A stretch of 64,000 nt of DNA from CBDAQA01 sp965247815. Lineage in GTDB: Bacteria; Planctomycetota; Phycisphaerae; Tepidisphaerales; Tepidisphaeraceae. The position numbers and the translations under genes are program-made. The DNA lies in assembly GCA_965247815.1 (NCBI GenBank), contig CBDFHW010000009.1:496001-560000 (forward strand), given 5' to 3'. Below are positions 54,078-63,283 of this stretch, in pieces. The notes beneath the pieces were generated by a model, which worked only from the letters and a program-made list of their open reading frames with translations, was not told the origin of the DNA and ran no database searches. The number at the start of each line of letters is the position of its first letter. Within the stretch, counting starts at the first letter, position 1.

Positions 54078-55150
54078 GCTCGAAGGCCGACGTTGCCGGT
54101 TCGACTTCGCTCGCGCGGCGGCCCGGGCTGGCCGCGTGGTTCGCATTCGTGCCGCTGGCCGGTTGGCTGCTGCTGTTGGTGGTCGCCCCCACCGCGATTC
54201 TGGTCGTTTACAGTTTCTGTGACCGGGACGAAGACCTGGGGACGCCGGTCTTCCGGTTCACGCTCGACAATTATAAAGAGGTGTTCGACCCGACGGTCGC
54301 GCCGGCGCTCTGGCGGGCAGCCGGTTGGGCGGTGAGCGGCGCGGTGCTGGCGAGCCTGGCATGGTTGATCGCCCGCCGCAGGTTCAGCACGGCTTCTATT
54401 CGGTACGGGTTTCTGCTCGGGGGTGGTGGATATCTTTCGTACGCCGTCCGGCATCTCGGTGACGACGTCGACGGAACTTACCTGCAGATCTTCTGGAAGT
54501 CGGCCGAGGTGGCGGCCGTCACCACGCTGCTCTGCCTGTTGGTCGGTTACCCGGTCGCGCTATTCATCGGCCGGTCCCCGGTCCGGTGGCGCAACCGGTT
54601 GCTCGCGGCGGTGATGATTCCGTTCTGGACCAGCTTCCTGATCCGCACCTATGCCTGGATGACCATTCTGAATCAGAACGGCCTGCTCAACGGCGGGCTT
54701 CGCTCGCTTCATCTGGACGCGTTGATCCCCGAGTCCGGCGCGATCCTGTACACGCCCGCCGCCGCGGTAATCGGGCTGATTTATGCGTACCTTCCGTTCA
54801 TGATCCTCCCGATCTACGGCAGCGTCGAGAAGCTCGACCCAATGTTCGTCGAAGCATCGATGGACCTCGGTGCCGGGCCGTGGCGAACGTTGACCCGGGT
54901 GATTTTTCCGCTGACCGCACCGGGCGTGGTCGCCGGCGTGATGCTGGTCGCAGTTCCGGCGGTCGGCATGTTCGCGATCACCGATCTGCTCAGCGGCAAT
55001 AAGCTGCCGACCATCGGCAGCCGGATCAACGACCAGTTCGGGCAGAGCAACAACCAGCCGCTGGGCGCGGCGCTAGGGGTCACACTGCTGCTGATGTTCG
55101 CTTTGGTGCTGCTGGTGACCGGGTCGCGCCGGCCGTCGGGGGTCGCGTGA
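54074..55150 (+). CDS. potB: Polyamine-type ABC transporter permease (PotB-like)
   Basis: A 358-residue permease. After the first helix (LAGWLLLLVVAPTAILVVYS) there is a periplasmic insertion of about 100 residues (DLGTPVFRFTLDNYKEVFDP to RHLGDDVDGTY), longer than in typical PotB. The EAA loop is EASMDLGAGPWRTLTRVIFP. GTG start at 54074 overlapping potD by 4 nt. Confidence 0.88.
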   Translation: MSSKADVAGSTSLARRPGLAAWFAFVPLAGWLLLLVVAPTAILVVYSFCDRDEDLGTPVFRFTLDNYKEVFDPTVAPALWRAAGWAVSGAVLASLAWLIARRRFSTASIRYGFLLGGGGYLSYAVRHLGDDVDGTYLQIFWKSAEVAAVTTLLCLLVGYPVALFIGRSPVRWRNRLLAAVMIPFWTSFLIRTYAWMTILNQNGLLNGGLRSLHLDALIPESGAILYTPAAAVIGLIYAYLPFMILPIYGSVEKLDPMFVEASMDLGAGPWRTLTRVIFPLTAPGVVAGVMLVAVPAVGMFAITDLLSGNKLPTIGSRINDQFGQSNNQPLGAALGVTLLLMFALVLLVTGSRRPSGVA

Positions 55151-56205
55151 TCGAACTGCGTCAACTGACCAAGCGGTTCGGCGCGTCCATCGCCGTCGAC
55201 GACTTGTCGCTGGACATTCGCGCGGGGGAGTTTCTCACGCTGCTCGGACCGTCCGGGTGCGGAAAAACGACGTTGCTGCGGATGATCTCGGGGTTCGAAT
55301 CACCCGACCGCGGTTCGGTGCATCTCGACGGTCGTGACGTGACCGCGGTGCCGCCCTACCGCCGGGACGTCAACCAGGTTTTTCAAAGCTACGCCTTGTT
55401 CCCGCACCTGTCGGTCCGGGGGAACATTGCGTTCGGCCTAAAGCTGCGCGGGATGTCCGGCCGGGCCGTTGCCGAAAAAGTCGCCGAGATCGTCGAGACA
55501 GTTTCGCTCACCGGAATGGAAGACCGGATGCCGGACCAATTGTCCGGCGGGCAACGGCAACGGGTCGCGCTCGCCCGGGCCCTGGTCTGTCGACCAAAAG
55601 TCCTGCTGCTCGACGAACCGCTCGCCGCACTGGACGCGAAGCTGAGGCGGTCGATGCAGGTCGAGCTTAAACGCCTGCAGACCCGGCTCGGTATCACGTT
55701 CGTCTTCGTCACCCACGACCAGGAAGAGGCGATGACCATGTCGGACCGGATCGCGGTGATGAATCGCGGCCGGATCGAACAGCTCGATTCACCGTCAGTG
55801 TTGTACCTTCGCCCGGCCACACCGTTCGCCGCGACCTTCCTGGGTCAGACGAATCTGCTGCCGGCGCAGATCGTTTCGCGAACCGGGACCGAAACCGTCG
55901 CGCGGTTGAGCGACGGAACCGAGATCGCGTGTAGCCTCGAAGACGCGAGTTGCCTCGACGCCGTGTTTTCGATTCGCCCCGAACACGTCGAACTCGCGAC
56001 GTCGTCAGTACCCGGGCAAATGGGTTTTGGGGTCCGGGTGCACGAACACATTTTCAAAGGCTCGTTCGAACAGCTCACCGTACGGACCGCCGGCGGGCTG
56101 GAGCTGCTGGTGGTCAGACCGGTGTCCGAAATCACACCAAAGATCGGCAGCGCGTTTTATTGTCGGCTGCGGCGCGATAAGTTGGTCCCGCTGAACCCTC
56201 GTTAG
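55147..56205 (+). CDS. potA: Polyamine-type ABC transporter ATPase (PotA-like)
   Basis: A 352-residue ABC ATPase. Walker A GPSGCGKTT, signature LSGGQRQRVALARAL, Walker B VLLLDEPLAALD, H-loop VFVTHDQEEAM. The C-terminal TOBE-like domain (FLGQTNLLPAQIVSRTGTET) is typical of PotA. GTG start at 55147 overlaps potB by 4 nt. Confidence 0.95.
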   Translation: MIELRQLTKRFGASIAVDDLSLDIRAGEFLTLLGPSGCGKTTLLRMISGFESPDRGSVHLDGRDVTAVPPYRRDVNQVFQSYALFPHLSVRGNIAFGLKLRGMSGRAVAEKVAEIVETVSLTGMEDRMPDQLSGGQRQRVALARALVCRPKVLLLDEPLAALDAKLRRSMQVELKRLQTRLGITFVFVTHDQEEAMTMSDRIAVMNRGRIEQLDSPSVLYLRPATPFAATFLGQTNLLPAQIVSRTGTETVARLSDGTEIACSLEDASCLDAVFSIRPEHVELATSSVPGQMGFGVRVHEHIFKGSFEQLTVRTAGGLELLVVRPVSEITPKIGSAFYCRLRRDKLVPLNPR

Positions 56206-56231
56206 CCTGAAAAGCCGTCGGGAACTTGCTC

Positions 56232-57437
56232 ATGAAACAAATTTTCTCAATTGCTTTAGCCCTGGCGTGCTGCACGGCGATGTCGGCCCCCGCGCCCGCC
56301 GAGACGTTGACCCGCGAGCAGATCATTACCGCAGCCGACCGACTCGCGGACGCACAGCTGAAGCTCGCGGGACACCGAAACCAGATCGACTGGGTGGCCG
56401 GCACGTTCTACGCCGGGCTCGCCGAATATCTTCATGATTCGCCTAAAAAGGCAGAATACCAGCAGGCGATCTTCGATCTCGGCCAACGCATCAAATGGAC
56501 CCCGCAGCTGGATCTCAAATACCCGCTGCACGCCGACACACTGTGCATTGCAATGGCGTTCGAAGAAGCGTCGGTCGACCAGCAGAATGCCACACTCCGC
56601 GAGCCGCTGCAGGCCAAGCTCGATCTGCTTGCCGATCGTCTGAAAGCGCCGCCCGCGAAGCAGTTGACGTGGTGGTGGTGCGACGCGCTGTTCATGGCGC
56701 CCCGGGGCATGGCCCGGCTGTCGAACCTGACGGGCGATCGGAAATACCTCGAGGCAATGGACCAGGAATGGTGGCGCACGACCGCACTTTTGTACGACCC
56801 GGTCGAGCACCTTTTTTTCCGTGACGATGGATACTTCAAGCGCAGGACCAAAGCCGGGCACAAAGTGTTCTGGTCACGCGGAAACGGCTGGGTGATCGCC
56901 GGGCTGGCGCGCACGTTGAGCTACATGCCAGACGACTTTCCGACGAGGGAGAAGTATGTCCGGATGTATAAAGAGATGGCAGCCCGGCTCGCCGGGCTGC
57001 AGAGCGACGACGGCACCTGGCGACCGAGCCTGCTCGACCCCGACGAGTTTCCGACCCCCGAAACCAGCGGCACCGCGCTGGACTGTTTCGGGATCGCCTG
57101 GGGAATCAACCACGCAATTCTTAACCGCGAGACCTATCTGCCGGTGGTGTTGAAAGCCTGGACGGCAATGATGGCTTCCCGCCGGCCCGACGGACTTCCG
57201 GGTTACGTGCAGACCGAAGGTGCCGGTCCCGCCCGCGTACGACCGGGCACCAGCCGGCTTTACGCCAGCGGGGGATACCTTCTATCGGCGGTCGAACTTT
57301 TGAAGATCGCGCCGGTGGAACTGTCGGTCGACGACTCGCCCCGTATTAAAATCTCGCCACCCCCCATGCCGCCTGCGACCACGACCACAACATCGACCAC
57401 CAGTTCCGTCGTCCCCGGACCGACGACCAGACCGTGA
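56232..57437 (+). CDS. GH105 unsaturated rhamnogalacturonyl hydrolase-like protein
   Basis: A 401-residue protein with a signal peptide (IFSIALALACCTAMSAPAPA). The (alpha/alpha)6 core is seen: WVAGTFYAGLAEY, WWWCDALFMAPRGMARL and RRTKAGHKVFWSRGNGWV (GH105/YteR region, with SRGNGW). It would hydrolyse unsaturated uronic-acid-rhamnose disaccharides. The C-terminus is low complexity (Thr/Pro). ATG at 56232, 26 nt after potA, so it may be read through from the pot operon. Confidence 0.87.
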   Translation: MKQIFSIALALACCTAMSAPAPAETLTREQIITAADRLADAQLKLAGHRNQIDWVAGTFYAGLAEYLHDSPKKAEYQQAIFDLGQRIKWTPQLDLKYPLHADTLCIAMAFEEASVDQQNATLREPLQAKLDLLADRLKAPPAKQLTWWWCDALFMAPRGMARLSNLTGDRKYLEAMDQEWWRTTALLYDPVEHLFFRDDGYFKRRTKAGHKVFWSRGNGWVIAGLARTLSYMPDDFPTREKYVRMYKEMAARLAGLQSDDGTWRPSLLDPDEFPTPETSGTALDCFGIAWGINHAILNRETYLPVVLKAWTAMMASRRPDGLPGYVQTEGAGPARVRPGTSRLYASGGYLLSAVELLKIAPVELSVDDSPRIKISPPPMPPATTTTTSTTSSVVPGPTTRP

Positions 57438-57455
57438 CATCGGCAGGGACCTCGT

Positions 57456-58397
57456 TCAACCGGCGACGGCGGACCTGCGAGCTTTGAGCAGGAATGCGTT
57501 CGCCCGGACGTAGTCCGGCCGTCGCGGCAGTGCGGTGTGCGTCATCGCGTCGTCGAACTGCCGGTGCAGGTCGGCTCGCCAAAGCTCGAGTTCTTCGAAC
57601 GGGATTTCGCCCCGCTTCACGGCCAGCAGTTTTTCACGGTGTGAGCCGGTATGCACCGGGACAATTCCGTCGCGCAGCGTGCCGATCCCGGCCAGCAGCA
57701 GGCGGAGCAGGTGCATTACGTGCTTCCACTTCACCGCGCCCTTGTTCCGCAGGTCGGCCTGCAGTTTTTTGAACTGGCTCGTGACGTACCCGCTGTAGGT
57801 TTGATAGACGAGCGTCGACAGGAAGCAGTCGCGCATCGCCAGCAGTTCTTCGGCGAGCGGGGTCGCGTGTTCGACCAGCGGGGTATACAGGCATTCGAGA
57901 ATGTTCGGATTCGATTTGAGCGCGAGCGTGACAAACTTCTGGATCTCCCAGTAGACCTCGTCGGAGGCAGCGTTTTCCAACTGCTCGGGAGCACCGAACA
58001 GCGACCAATGCAGGTCGGCCGGTGGTAGATAAATTCCCCGGCGGTCGGTGTCGCTATCGGCATCGTCCAGGCCGTACGCCCGGGACCCGACCACGCACCG
58101 ATAGATCACTCGGTCGGCCAGTGAATATGAATCGAGTGTTCCCACACGGGGGCCGCTGTTTGATTCGATATTCGACAGTTGGAATCGGGACAGCACGTCG
58201 AGTTCGTCGCGTTTCAATGCGGCTTCGAACCCGTCGAGGAAACGGACGCGGTAGCTGTGCCAATAATCCGACGGAGCCTGCACGACGACGCCGACCGAGC
58301 CGCCGGGGTGGACGGGCCTCCCGTCGGCACCGCGGACTTCGGCCCGGCTGACGACCTGCGTGCCGACGGGTAACACGGGCGGTGGGTCGTTGTGCAT
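57456..58397 (-). CDS. RlaP/YcgL-type nucleotidyltransferase
   Basis: A 313-residue protein of the DNA-polymerase-beta-like nucleotidyltransferase superfamily. N-terminal GTQVVSRAEVR and the minimal nucleotidyltransferase motif VVGSRAYGLDDADSDTDRRG (GSxxxG and DxD), with NPNILECLYTPLVEH later. RlaP proteins are linked to RNA ligase. Partner not in the window. ATG at 58397. Divergent-facing to the GH105 gene end. Confidence 0.85.
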   Translation of the reverse strand: MHNDPPPVLPVGTQVVSRAEVRGADGRPVHPGGSVGVVVQAPSDYWHSYRVRFLDGFEAALKRDELDVLSRFQLSNIESNSGPRVGTLDSYSLADRVIYRCVVGSRAYGLDDADSDTDRRGIYLPPADLHWSLFGAPEQLENAASDEVYWEIQKFVTLALKSNPNILECLYTPLVEHATPLAEELLAMRDCFLSTLVYQTYSGYVTSQFKKLQADLRNKGAVKWKHVMHLLRLLLAGIGTLRDGIVPVHTGSHREKLLAVKRGEIPFEELELWRADLHRQFDDAMTHTALPRRPDYVRANAFLLKARRSAVAG

Positions 58398-58447
58398 CGG
58401 ACAGATCGTACGCGTGCGGAGGTGGGATTAAAGAACACCCGGGGTGT

Positions 58448-59512
58448 TTAGGGTTGCCGAACGGACGGGAGCTTCGGCGGGACCTTGATCATGATCGGCG
58501 GTTCGCCGCGGTGTTCAATTCGGAATGCCAGCCTTCGGACCGCGACCGCGCCGACCTCCTCGGACCCGATGTCGATGCTCAACGGCCGGGGGACCAAACC
58601 GGCGAGCCTGACTTCTTCGTTGTCGCAAGAGACCAGAACGATGTCTTTGCCGGGGACGACGCCCCGCTGAAGCAGCATGGGGTGCACGACCGCGGTTACG
58701 GCATCATTTCCGATGAACAACCCGGCCGGCCGGGGCGAAGCTTTGCTGAGCCGGGTGATGAGCTTGTCGAGATCTTTTTCCACGATCGTCCGGGGCCCAA
58801 ACAGTTCACCGTCGCGAGTGTCGTCGCTGACGATGTAGGCCGACCACGGCATACCGGCATCGTGCGCGAGGCCGGCGAACACCTGCCCGCGGTTGCGCAT
58901 CATCGCCCATTTGGGTGACGCGGTGAGGAACGCGAGTTCACCGCACCCGGCCGAGATCAGGTGTTCGAACGCCAGCCGGGCGATCGCGCGATCGTCGGGG
59001 ATGACGTGGTCGACCGGCGAAATGCCCGCGTCACCGCCCATCGCCCAGACCACCGGGACATACCGTTGCACGGTCATCAGCGCTTCGCGGAACTGCGAGG
59101 GCGTGAGGTCGCTGGAGAGGAATACGATCGCGCCGTCCAGATCACCGTTAAGAACGGATGCGCTCGGCATCCGGGAGTCCGGCATCTCTTCCAGGAGCAC
59201 CTTGGTGCCGGTCCGGATTGCTTCCCGGGTGACCCCCGCGACGGCAGCTGCCATCACGGGAAGCTGAAGCCACTGGCGGCCTTGTCCGATCGCCAGGACC
59301 GCGATCGTCCCGAGCCGACGGGTCGACCTTGATTTACGGGGGGCGCCGGGTTTGGGGCCACGCTTAACTGCAGGCGTGACATAGGCTAATTTCTCCACAG
59401 CCCGGGTTACCTGATCGACGGTTGTCGGTCGAACACCCGGAAGGCCGTTGAGGACCCGAGAGACCGTAGCCGTCGATACGCCAGCTAGATGAGCAACTTT
59501 TAATATCGACAT
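58448..59512 (-). CDS. LacI family transcriptional regulator
   Basis: A 354-residue regulator. N-terminal HTH VAHLAGVSTATVSRVLNGLP (with MSILK before it), and a sugar-binding core (GTIAVLAIGQGRQW, DGAIVFLSSDLTP, AGLFIGNDAVTAVVHPMLLQ). The Arg/Lys/Pro-rich hinge follows the HTH. ATG at 59512; the frame to 59584 is an N-terminal artefact. It is divergent from the BNR_4 gene, with a candidate operator between them. Effector unknown. Confidence 0.94.
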   Translation of the reverse strand: MSILKVAHLAGVSTATVSRVLNGLPGVRPTTVDQVTRAVEKLAYVTPAVKRGPKPGAPRKSRSTRRLGTIAVLAIGQGRQWLQLPVMAAAVAGVTREAIRTGTKVLLEEMPDSRMPSASVLNGDLDGAIVFLSSDLTPSQFREALMTVQRYVPVVWAMGGDAGISPVDHVIPDDRAIARLAFEHLISAGCGELAFLTASPKWAMMRNRGQVFAGLAHDAGMPWSAYIVSDDTRDGELFGPRTIVEKDLDKLITRLSKASPRPAGLFIGNDAVTAVVHPMLLQRGVVPGKDIVLVSCDNEEVRLAGLVPRPLSIDIGSEEVGAVAVRRLAFRIEHRGEPPIMIKVPPKLPSVRQP

Positions 59513-59548
59513 AGATGGCACCTGCGAACAACCACCCCTCGTTGCAAG

Positions 59549-59600
59549 AAGTTTCCCTGGCAACAGGAAACTTGACAGGATCATACGCCGGCAATGTAAA
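59549..59600 (+). promoter_or_regulatory. LacI-type operator and promoter of the BNR_4 gene
   Basis: AAGTTTCC (59549-59556), 9 nt, GGAAACTT (59566-59573), a perfect 8-bp inverted repeat. Its right arm overlaps TTGACA (59572-59577), with a 17-nt spacer and TGTAAA (59595-59600). Binding of LacI here would block the BNR_4 promoter. The palindrome is also close to the lacI start, so autoregulation is possible. Confidence 0.6.
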
Positions 59601-59800
59601 TTCTTAAAGCCAAGAAATTCCCGAGATTAAACCCGGACTCCCCGATTCGGCATTGGCGGTTCTTACCGACAATTGTGGAGGTTCAACTTGCGTTCGTTGC
59701 GGGACTTGTATTACGATTGGTCACTCAGCGGTGTCGAGCATTTCTAAGTAATTAAATAATTAGTCGAGAATTCTGAGATCCGAACTCGAAAGGTAAGTTT

Positions 59801-61222
59801 ATGCGAATGCGCCTGGGAAGTTGCTGGCTAACGTGCGTTTTTCTGGTTTCGGCAACCCGGGCGGATGTGGTCTCTTTGACAAAGATCGCGGAGCCGACCG
59901 TCGACCCGACCGCGCTTACGATCGACGGCGTCTTCGGTCAGGCAATCAACGGGCAGGCTTTTCAGCAGGACGCGTTAACATCATTCAACGGCTGGCAGTA
60001 CGTGATCTATTACGACGTCGACCGACACGTCGCAGTCGGGAGACGCAAGCTGCCGGCGGGGCCGTGGCAGGTCGTTCGGCTCGGTGATTATCAGTTCAAA
60101 GGGGACGACGCGCACAACGTCGCATCCATCGGCATCTGCCCGAACGACGGCACGATCCACCTCGCGTTCGATCATCACGGAAACCCCCTTCATTACCGCG
60201 TGTCCCGATCGGGCGTGGCGCTGCACCCCGACGACATCAAATGGTCGCCGGAACTGTTCTCGGCCGTAACCGACACGCTCGAGCGGCCTGTCAAAAATCT
60301 GACCTACCCTGGATTCATTCAGACCCCCGAGGGGAACCTGCAGCTTTTGTATCGCTTCGGAACCAGCGGCGCCGGGCAGCGGTGGATGGTCGACTACGAT
60401 GCCGCGACCGGGAAATGGGGTCACACCCGCCAAATCGATACCGGTGACGGAATCTTCAAGGACGACTTCAACGAATCTCACAACCGCAACGCCTACCCGA
60501 ACGGCTTCACCTACGGCCCCGGCGGTCGATTGCATTACACCTGGGTCTGGCGGGAGAACACGCAGGGCGCGAATCACGACTTGCTGTACGCGTACAGCGA
60601 CGATCGCGGCGTGACCTGGCACAACAATGCCGGAGATCTGGTCAACGACGGGTCAGGCAGAATGATCATCAACGTGCACACCCCCGGCATCGTCGTGGTG
60701 CCGATCGACCGAAGCCGCTCGCTGATGAACCAGCAGGCGCAAGCGGTTGATTCCAAAGGGCACATTCATGTGCTCGTCTGGCACGGCAAGGACGGCAGCT
60801 CGTCCCACGCGCAGCCGTACCGCCCGACCGAAGCAGGCTACTTTCACTATTGGTCGGACGACTCGGGCAAGTGGCAGCGGTCACAGATCCCGAGCGAGGT
60901 CGGCAATCGCCCGAAGCTGCTGTTCGACAAAGCCGACAACGGGTACGCGGTCTTCACCGTGAATCGCGACCCGGCCCACTGGTCGCATGACATCTATTAC
61001 ACCGACGGCGAGATCCGCATCGCCGTGGCGACCGCCGCTTCCAACTGGAACGATTGGAAAATTGTGACCAGAGACCCGGGGCATTATCTCAACGAATTGA
61101 TGATCGACGCGCCACGTTTCGCGTCCGAAGGGGTGCTTTCGATCATGGCCCAGGAGATGCCCGGCAAGCCCCACGAGCCGACGGCATTTAAGGTGCTCGA
61201 TTTTAAGTCGCTTCAACCCTGA
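59801..61222 (+). CDS. BNR_4 repeat protein (putative polysaccharide-active)
   Basis: A 473-residue protein of the BNR_4 type, a seven-bladed beta-propeller with a signal peptide (GSCWLTCVFLVSATRADV). Seen: HNVASIGICPNDGTIHLAFD, DHHGNPLHYRVSRSG, NRNAYPNGFTYGPGGRLHYT and MNQQAQAVDSKGHIHVLVWH. Some BNR_4 proteins are ulvan or related polysaccharide lyases, but catalysis is not proven for most. ATG at 59801 or 59807. Regulated probably by the divergent LacI protein. Confidence 0.85.
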   Translation: MRMRLGSCWLTCVFLVSATRADVVSLTKIAEPTVDPTALTIDGVFGQAINGQAFQQDALTSFNGWQYVIYYDVDRHVAVGRRKLPAGPWQVVRLGDYQFKGDDAHNVASIGICPNDGTIHLAFDHHGNPLHYRVSRSGVALHPDDIKWSPELFSAVTDTLERPVKNLTYPGFIQTPEGNLQLLYRFGTSGAGQRWMVDYDAATGKWGHTRQIDTGDGIFKDDFNESHNRNAYPNGFTYGPGGRLHYTWVWRENTQGANHDLLYAYSDDRGVTWHNNAGDLVNDGSGRMIINVHTPGIVVVPIDRSRSLMNQQAQAVDSKGHIHVLVWHGKDGSSSHAQPYRPTEAGYFHYWSDDSGKWQRSQIPSEVGNRPKLLFDKADNGYAVFTVNRDPAHWSHDIYYTDGEIRIAVATAASNWNDWKIVTRDPGHYLNELMIDAPRFASEGVLSIMAQEMPGKPHEPTAFKVLDFKSLQP

Positions 61223-61245
61223 GCGGCCCAGCCAATGCGGATGAA

Positions 61246-61917
61246 TCAGTTCTTGTCCAGTTCGGCGAGCCGTTCTTTGGCGTCGGTCATCTCGGGATTC
61301 GCGGCGATTGCTTTCCGGAACTCGGCCTTGGCCAGGTCTTTTTTGCCCTGCGACTGGAGCACCGAGGCGAGGTTGTAATGCACCTGCGCGGCCGGGAGCA
61401 CGGCCTGCATCTGTGTTGCGGCGTCGCCAAGTCTCCCCTGCCGGGCTAGCATCAAACCGTAGTTTACCCGGCAGGCCTCGTTCGCCGGTTCTTTTGCGAT
61501 GCCGGCCCGGAACGCGGATTCGGCCTCACCGATTCGGGTCGCCTGCTCGAGACAGACACCCAGATCGCTGTACCCCGCCGCCGCCCCACCAGTGGCGTTG
61601 ATATATCGTTTCCAGATGGCGACTGCCGCGTCGTACTGCTGCGTGGTGGTGTAGAGAATCCCGAGCCGAAGCAGCGGCAGCGGTTGTTTCGGATCCAGCT
61701 TGAGCGCTTCCTGGTATTGCGTGATCGCGCGGGCGGTGTCGCCCTGGCTTTCGGCGACCTGACCGGCGGCGTACCGCGTGTCGGCCGTCAGCGCCGGTTC
61801 GGGCATCGCTTTGGCGTTGGCGGCATTCCGCGGGTCGTCGGGGTGGTTCTGGTTATTCGAGCAACCGACCAGCAAACCGGTCGAGACGACGAACACGGCT
61901 GACAGTTTGATCTTCAT
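61246..61917 (-). CDS. TPR-repeat lipoprotein
   Basis: A 223-residue lipoprotein: signal KIKLSAVFVVSTGLLVGC, a lipobox Cys (LVGC). It has several tetratricopeptide repeats, for example AQGDTARAITQYQEALKLDP-type units (SQGDTARAITQYQEALKLDP), and ends in KDLAKAEFRKAIAANPEMTD. A scaffold for envelope protein interactions. ATG at 61917; the frame from 62034 is rejected. It follows comB on the same strand, with 110 nt between. Confidence 0.88.
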   Translation of the reverse strand: MKIKLSAVFVVSTGLLVGCSNNQNHPDDPRNAANAKAMPEPALTADTRYAAGQVAESQGDTARAITQYQEALKLDPKQPLPLLRLGILYTTTQQYDAAVAIWKRYINATGGAAAGYSDLGVCLEQATRIGEAESAFRAGIAKEPANEACRVNYGLMLARQGRLGDAATQMQAVLPAAQVHYNLASVLQSQGKKDLAKAEFRKAIAANPEMTDAKERLAELDKN

Positions 61918-62027
61918 AGCGTTTCCCTCGACACAACAAGCCACTGCAGGTCCTATCGACGCCGCTCCCCCGGGAGTTTTAACAAATGTGAAACTGGGGC
62001 GAATATGCGGTCGGCACCGGGCCGAGT

Positions 62028-62747
62028 TCAGCATCCCACGCGAAGCGGGTTGTCGTGCACGACGCCGACGACATCGATCACATTCAGCCGGGCGGCGAAG
62101 GCGATGTCGGCATCGAGCTTCACCCGGCGGATGTTGTGCCCGCCGTAGGTTTCGGCAAGAACGGCGGGCAGGCGGTCACGGCAGCTTTGGAATAATTCGG
62201 CGGCCACGCGGGCGAGGTCACCGCCGAGTTCTATTTCACCTGATTTTCTGAGTTCTGAGATGACGGCGCCGGTGCCGAGCAGGTCTTCCATCGACGGCCC
62301 GCCGTCGGAGCCGGCGCAGACCAGAGTCACGTTCATGCCCGCTGCGAACGCCCGCCGGGCGACGGCGGCGGCGTTGACCAGCGCGCCGGTCAGGAGCAGT
62401 TTCGCCGACCGTGCCGCGACGATCGCTAGGGTGCCGTTGGTCGTCGACATGAAAACCGTTTTGCCTTTGTGCAGACCGGCATCGAATTGCCCCGGGCTGT
62501 TCCCCAAGTCGAACCCAGCCGGCGGAAGCGTGTGCCGTTCACCGCAGAGCAGCTTGGGCCCGTCGAATGCGCCGGCCGCCGCGGCAGCCGAGTCGAGGGA
62601 GTCGAACACGCGGATCTCAGTCACCCCCGCCGCGAGCGCCGCCGTTATCGACGTCGTCGCCCGCAGCACGTCGAACACGATCACCGTCCGATCGAGCATC
62701 AATGCGGGGGTCAGATCGCGGGGAAGTATTAAAACGTCGACGATCAT
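62028..62747 (-). CDS. comB: 2-phosphosulfolactate phosphatase ComB-like
   Basis: A 239-residue ComB-family protein. Seen: VDVLILPRDLTPALMLDRTVIVFDVLRATTSITAAL (first catalytic Asp region VFDVLRATT), LCGERHTLPPAGFDLGNSP, MSTTNGTLAIVAAR and VCAGSDGGPSMEDLLGTGAV. It hydrolyses 2-phosphosulfolactate in sulfonate (coenzyme M-type) metabolism in other organisms; the role here is not clear because no ComA or ComC is near. ATG at 62747. Confidence 0.93.
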   Translation of the reverse strand: MIVDVLILPRDLTPALMLDRTVIVFDVLRATTSITAALAAGVTEIRVFDSLDSAAAAAGAFDGPKLLCGERHTLPPAGFDLGNSPGQFDAGLHKGKTVFMSTTNGTLAIVAARSAKLLLTGALVNAAAVARRAFAAGMNVTLVCAGSDGGPSMEDLLGTGAVISELRKSGEIELGGDLARVAAELFQSCRDRLPAVLAETYGGHNIRRVKLDADIAFAARLNVIDVVGVVHDNPLRVGC

Positions 62748-62761
62748 CAGTTCTCTTTCCC

Positions 62762-62839
62762 GTTTAGCGGCGGCCCGGAGGGCCGGGCTGTTGAAAGTTG
62801 ATCACGCCGAAAGCCCGGCCCTCCGGGCCGCCGCTAAAC
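62762..62839. repeat. Perfect 28-bp inverted repeat
   Basis: Arms 62762-62789 (starts GTTTAGCGGCGGCCCGG) and 62812-62839, perfect complements with a 22-nt loop. GC-rich palindromic repeat of a type seen in planctomycetes. Its right arm supplies the TAG (62834-62836) that ends the DUF2809 frame, so the gene's 3' end may have been replaced by the repeat. Confidence 0.85.
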
Positions 62840-63280
62840 CGGTCTTCGGTGCCATCGGCTGTTCGAATATTTGAGCAGCAGATCCGCGGGCACGAACGCC
62901 AGCACGCCGACGACATAGGCGGCCAGATCCCACCAGAAGAAGCTGAAACCGAGGATGATTTTGCCGATCGCGTACGACCGGAGCTAGTCGATCCACGCCG
63001 CGTGATACCGTTGACTGAACTCGACGCACCACGCGATGCCGATCGCGAGACCGGCCCGTTTCCACGTCGCCCAATCGGGCCGGGCGACCGCGAGCAGCAC
63101 GAACACTGCGCTGGCCCACAGGGCGTCGCCCGTGCGCTTGCGAAGCAGCCCAGGGAGCAGGTGTGCGTAGCGCCGGGACGCGTAACCCGCCGCGAGCACG
63201 CAGAGCAACAGCAGCAGATACTGCCATCGCGGCGGGCTCGCCGAACCGCCTGCACGCTGATCGTCGGTCGCGGTACCCAC
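62834..63280 (-). pseudogene. DUF2809 membrane protein, interrupted by TAG
   Basis: GTG start at 63280. Three hydrophobic helices (YLLLLLCVLAAGYA, ALWASAVFVLLAVA, LAIGIAWCVEFSQRYH) are followed by WID, TAG (62986-62984) and then in the same frame LRSYAIGKIILGFSFFWWDL, AAYVVGVLAFVPADLLL. The segment after the stop is the conserved C-terminal half of DUF2809 proteins. The gene starts 3 nt after the DUF1844 stop, in one operon. Either a nonsense mutation or a read error. Confidence 0.85.
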
Positions 63281-63283
63281 GAC

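Noticed and set aside
2903..63280. Stop-codon reassignment to explain several in-frame stops
   Set aside because: TAA ends plsY, ileS and lutA-like genes, TAG ends MATE, and TGA ends many others. The in-frame stops are a mixture of TAA and TAG, so no single codon is recoded.
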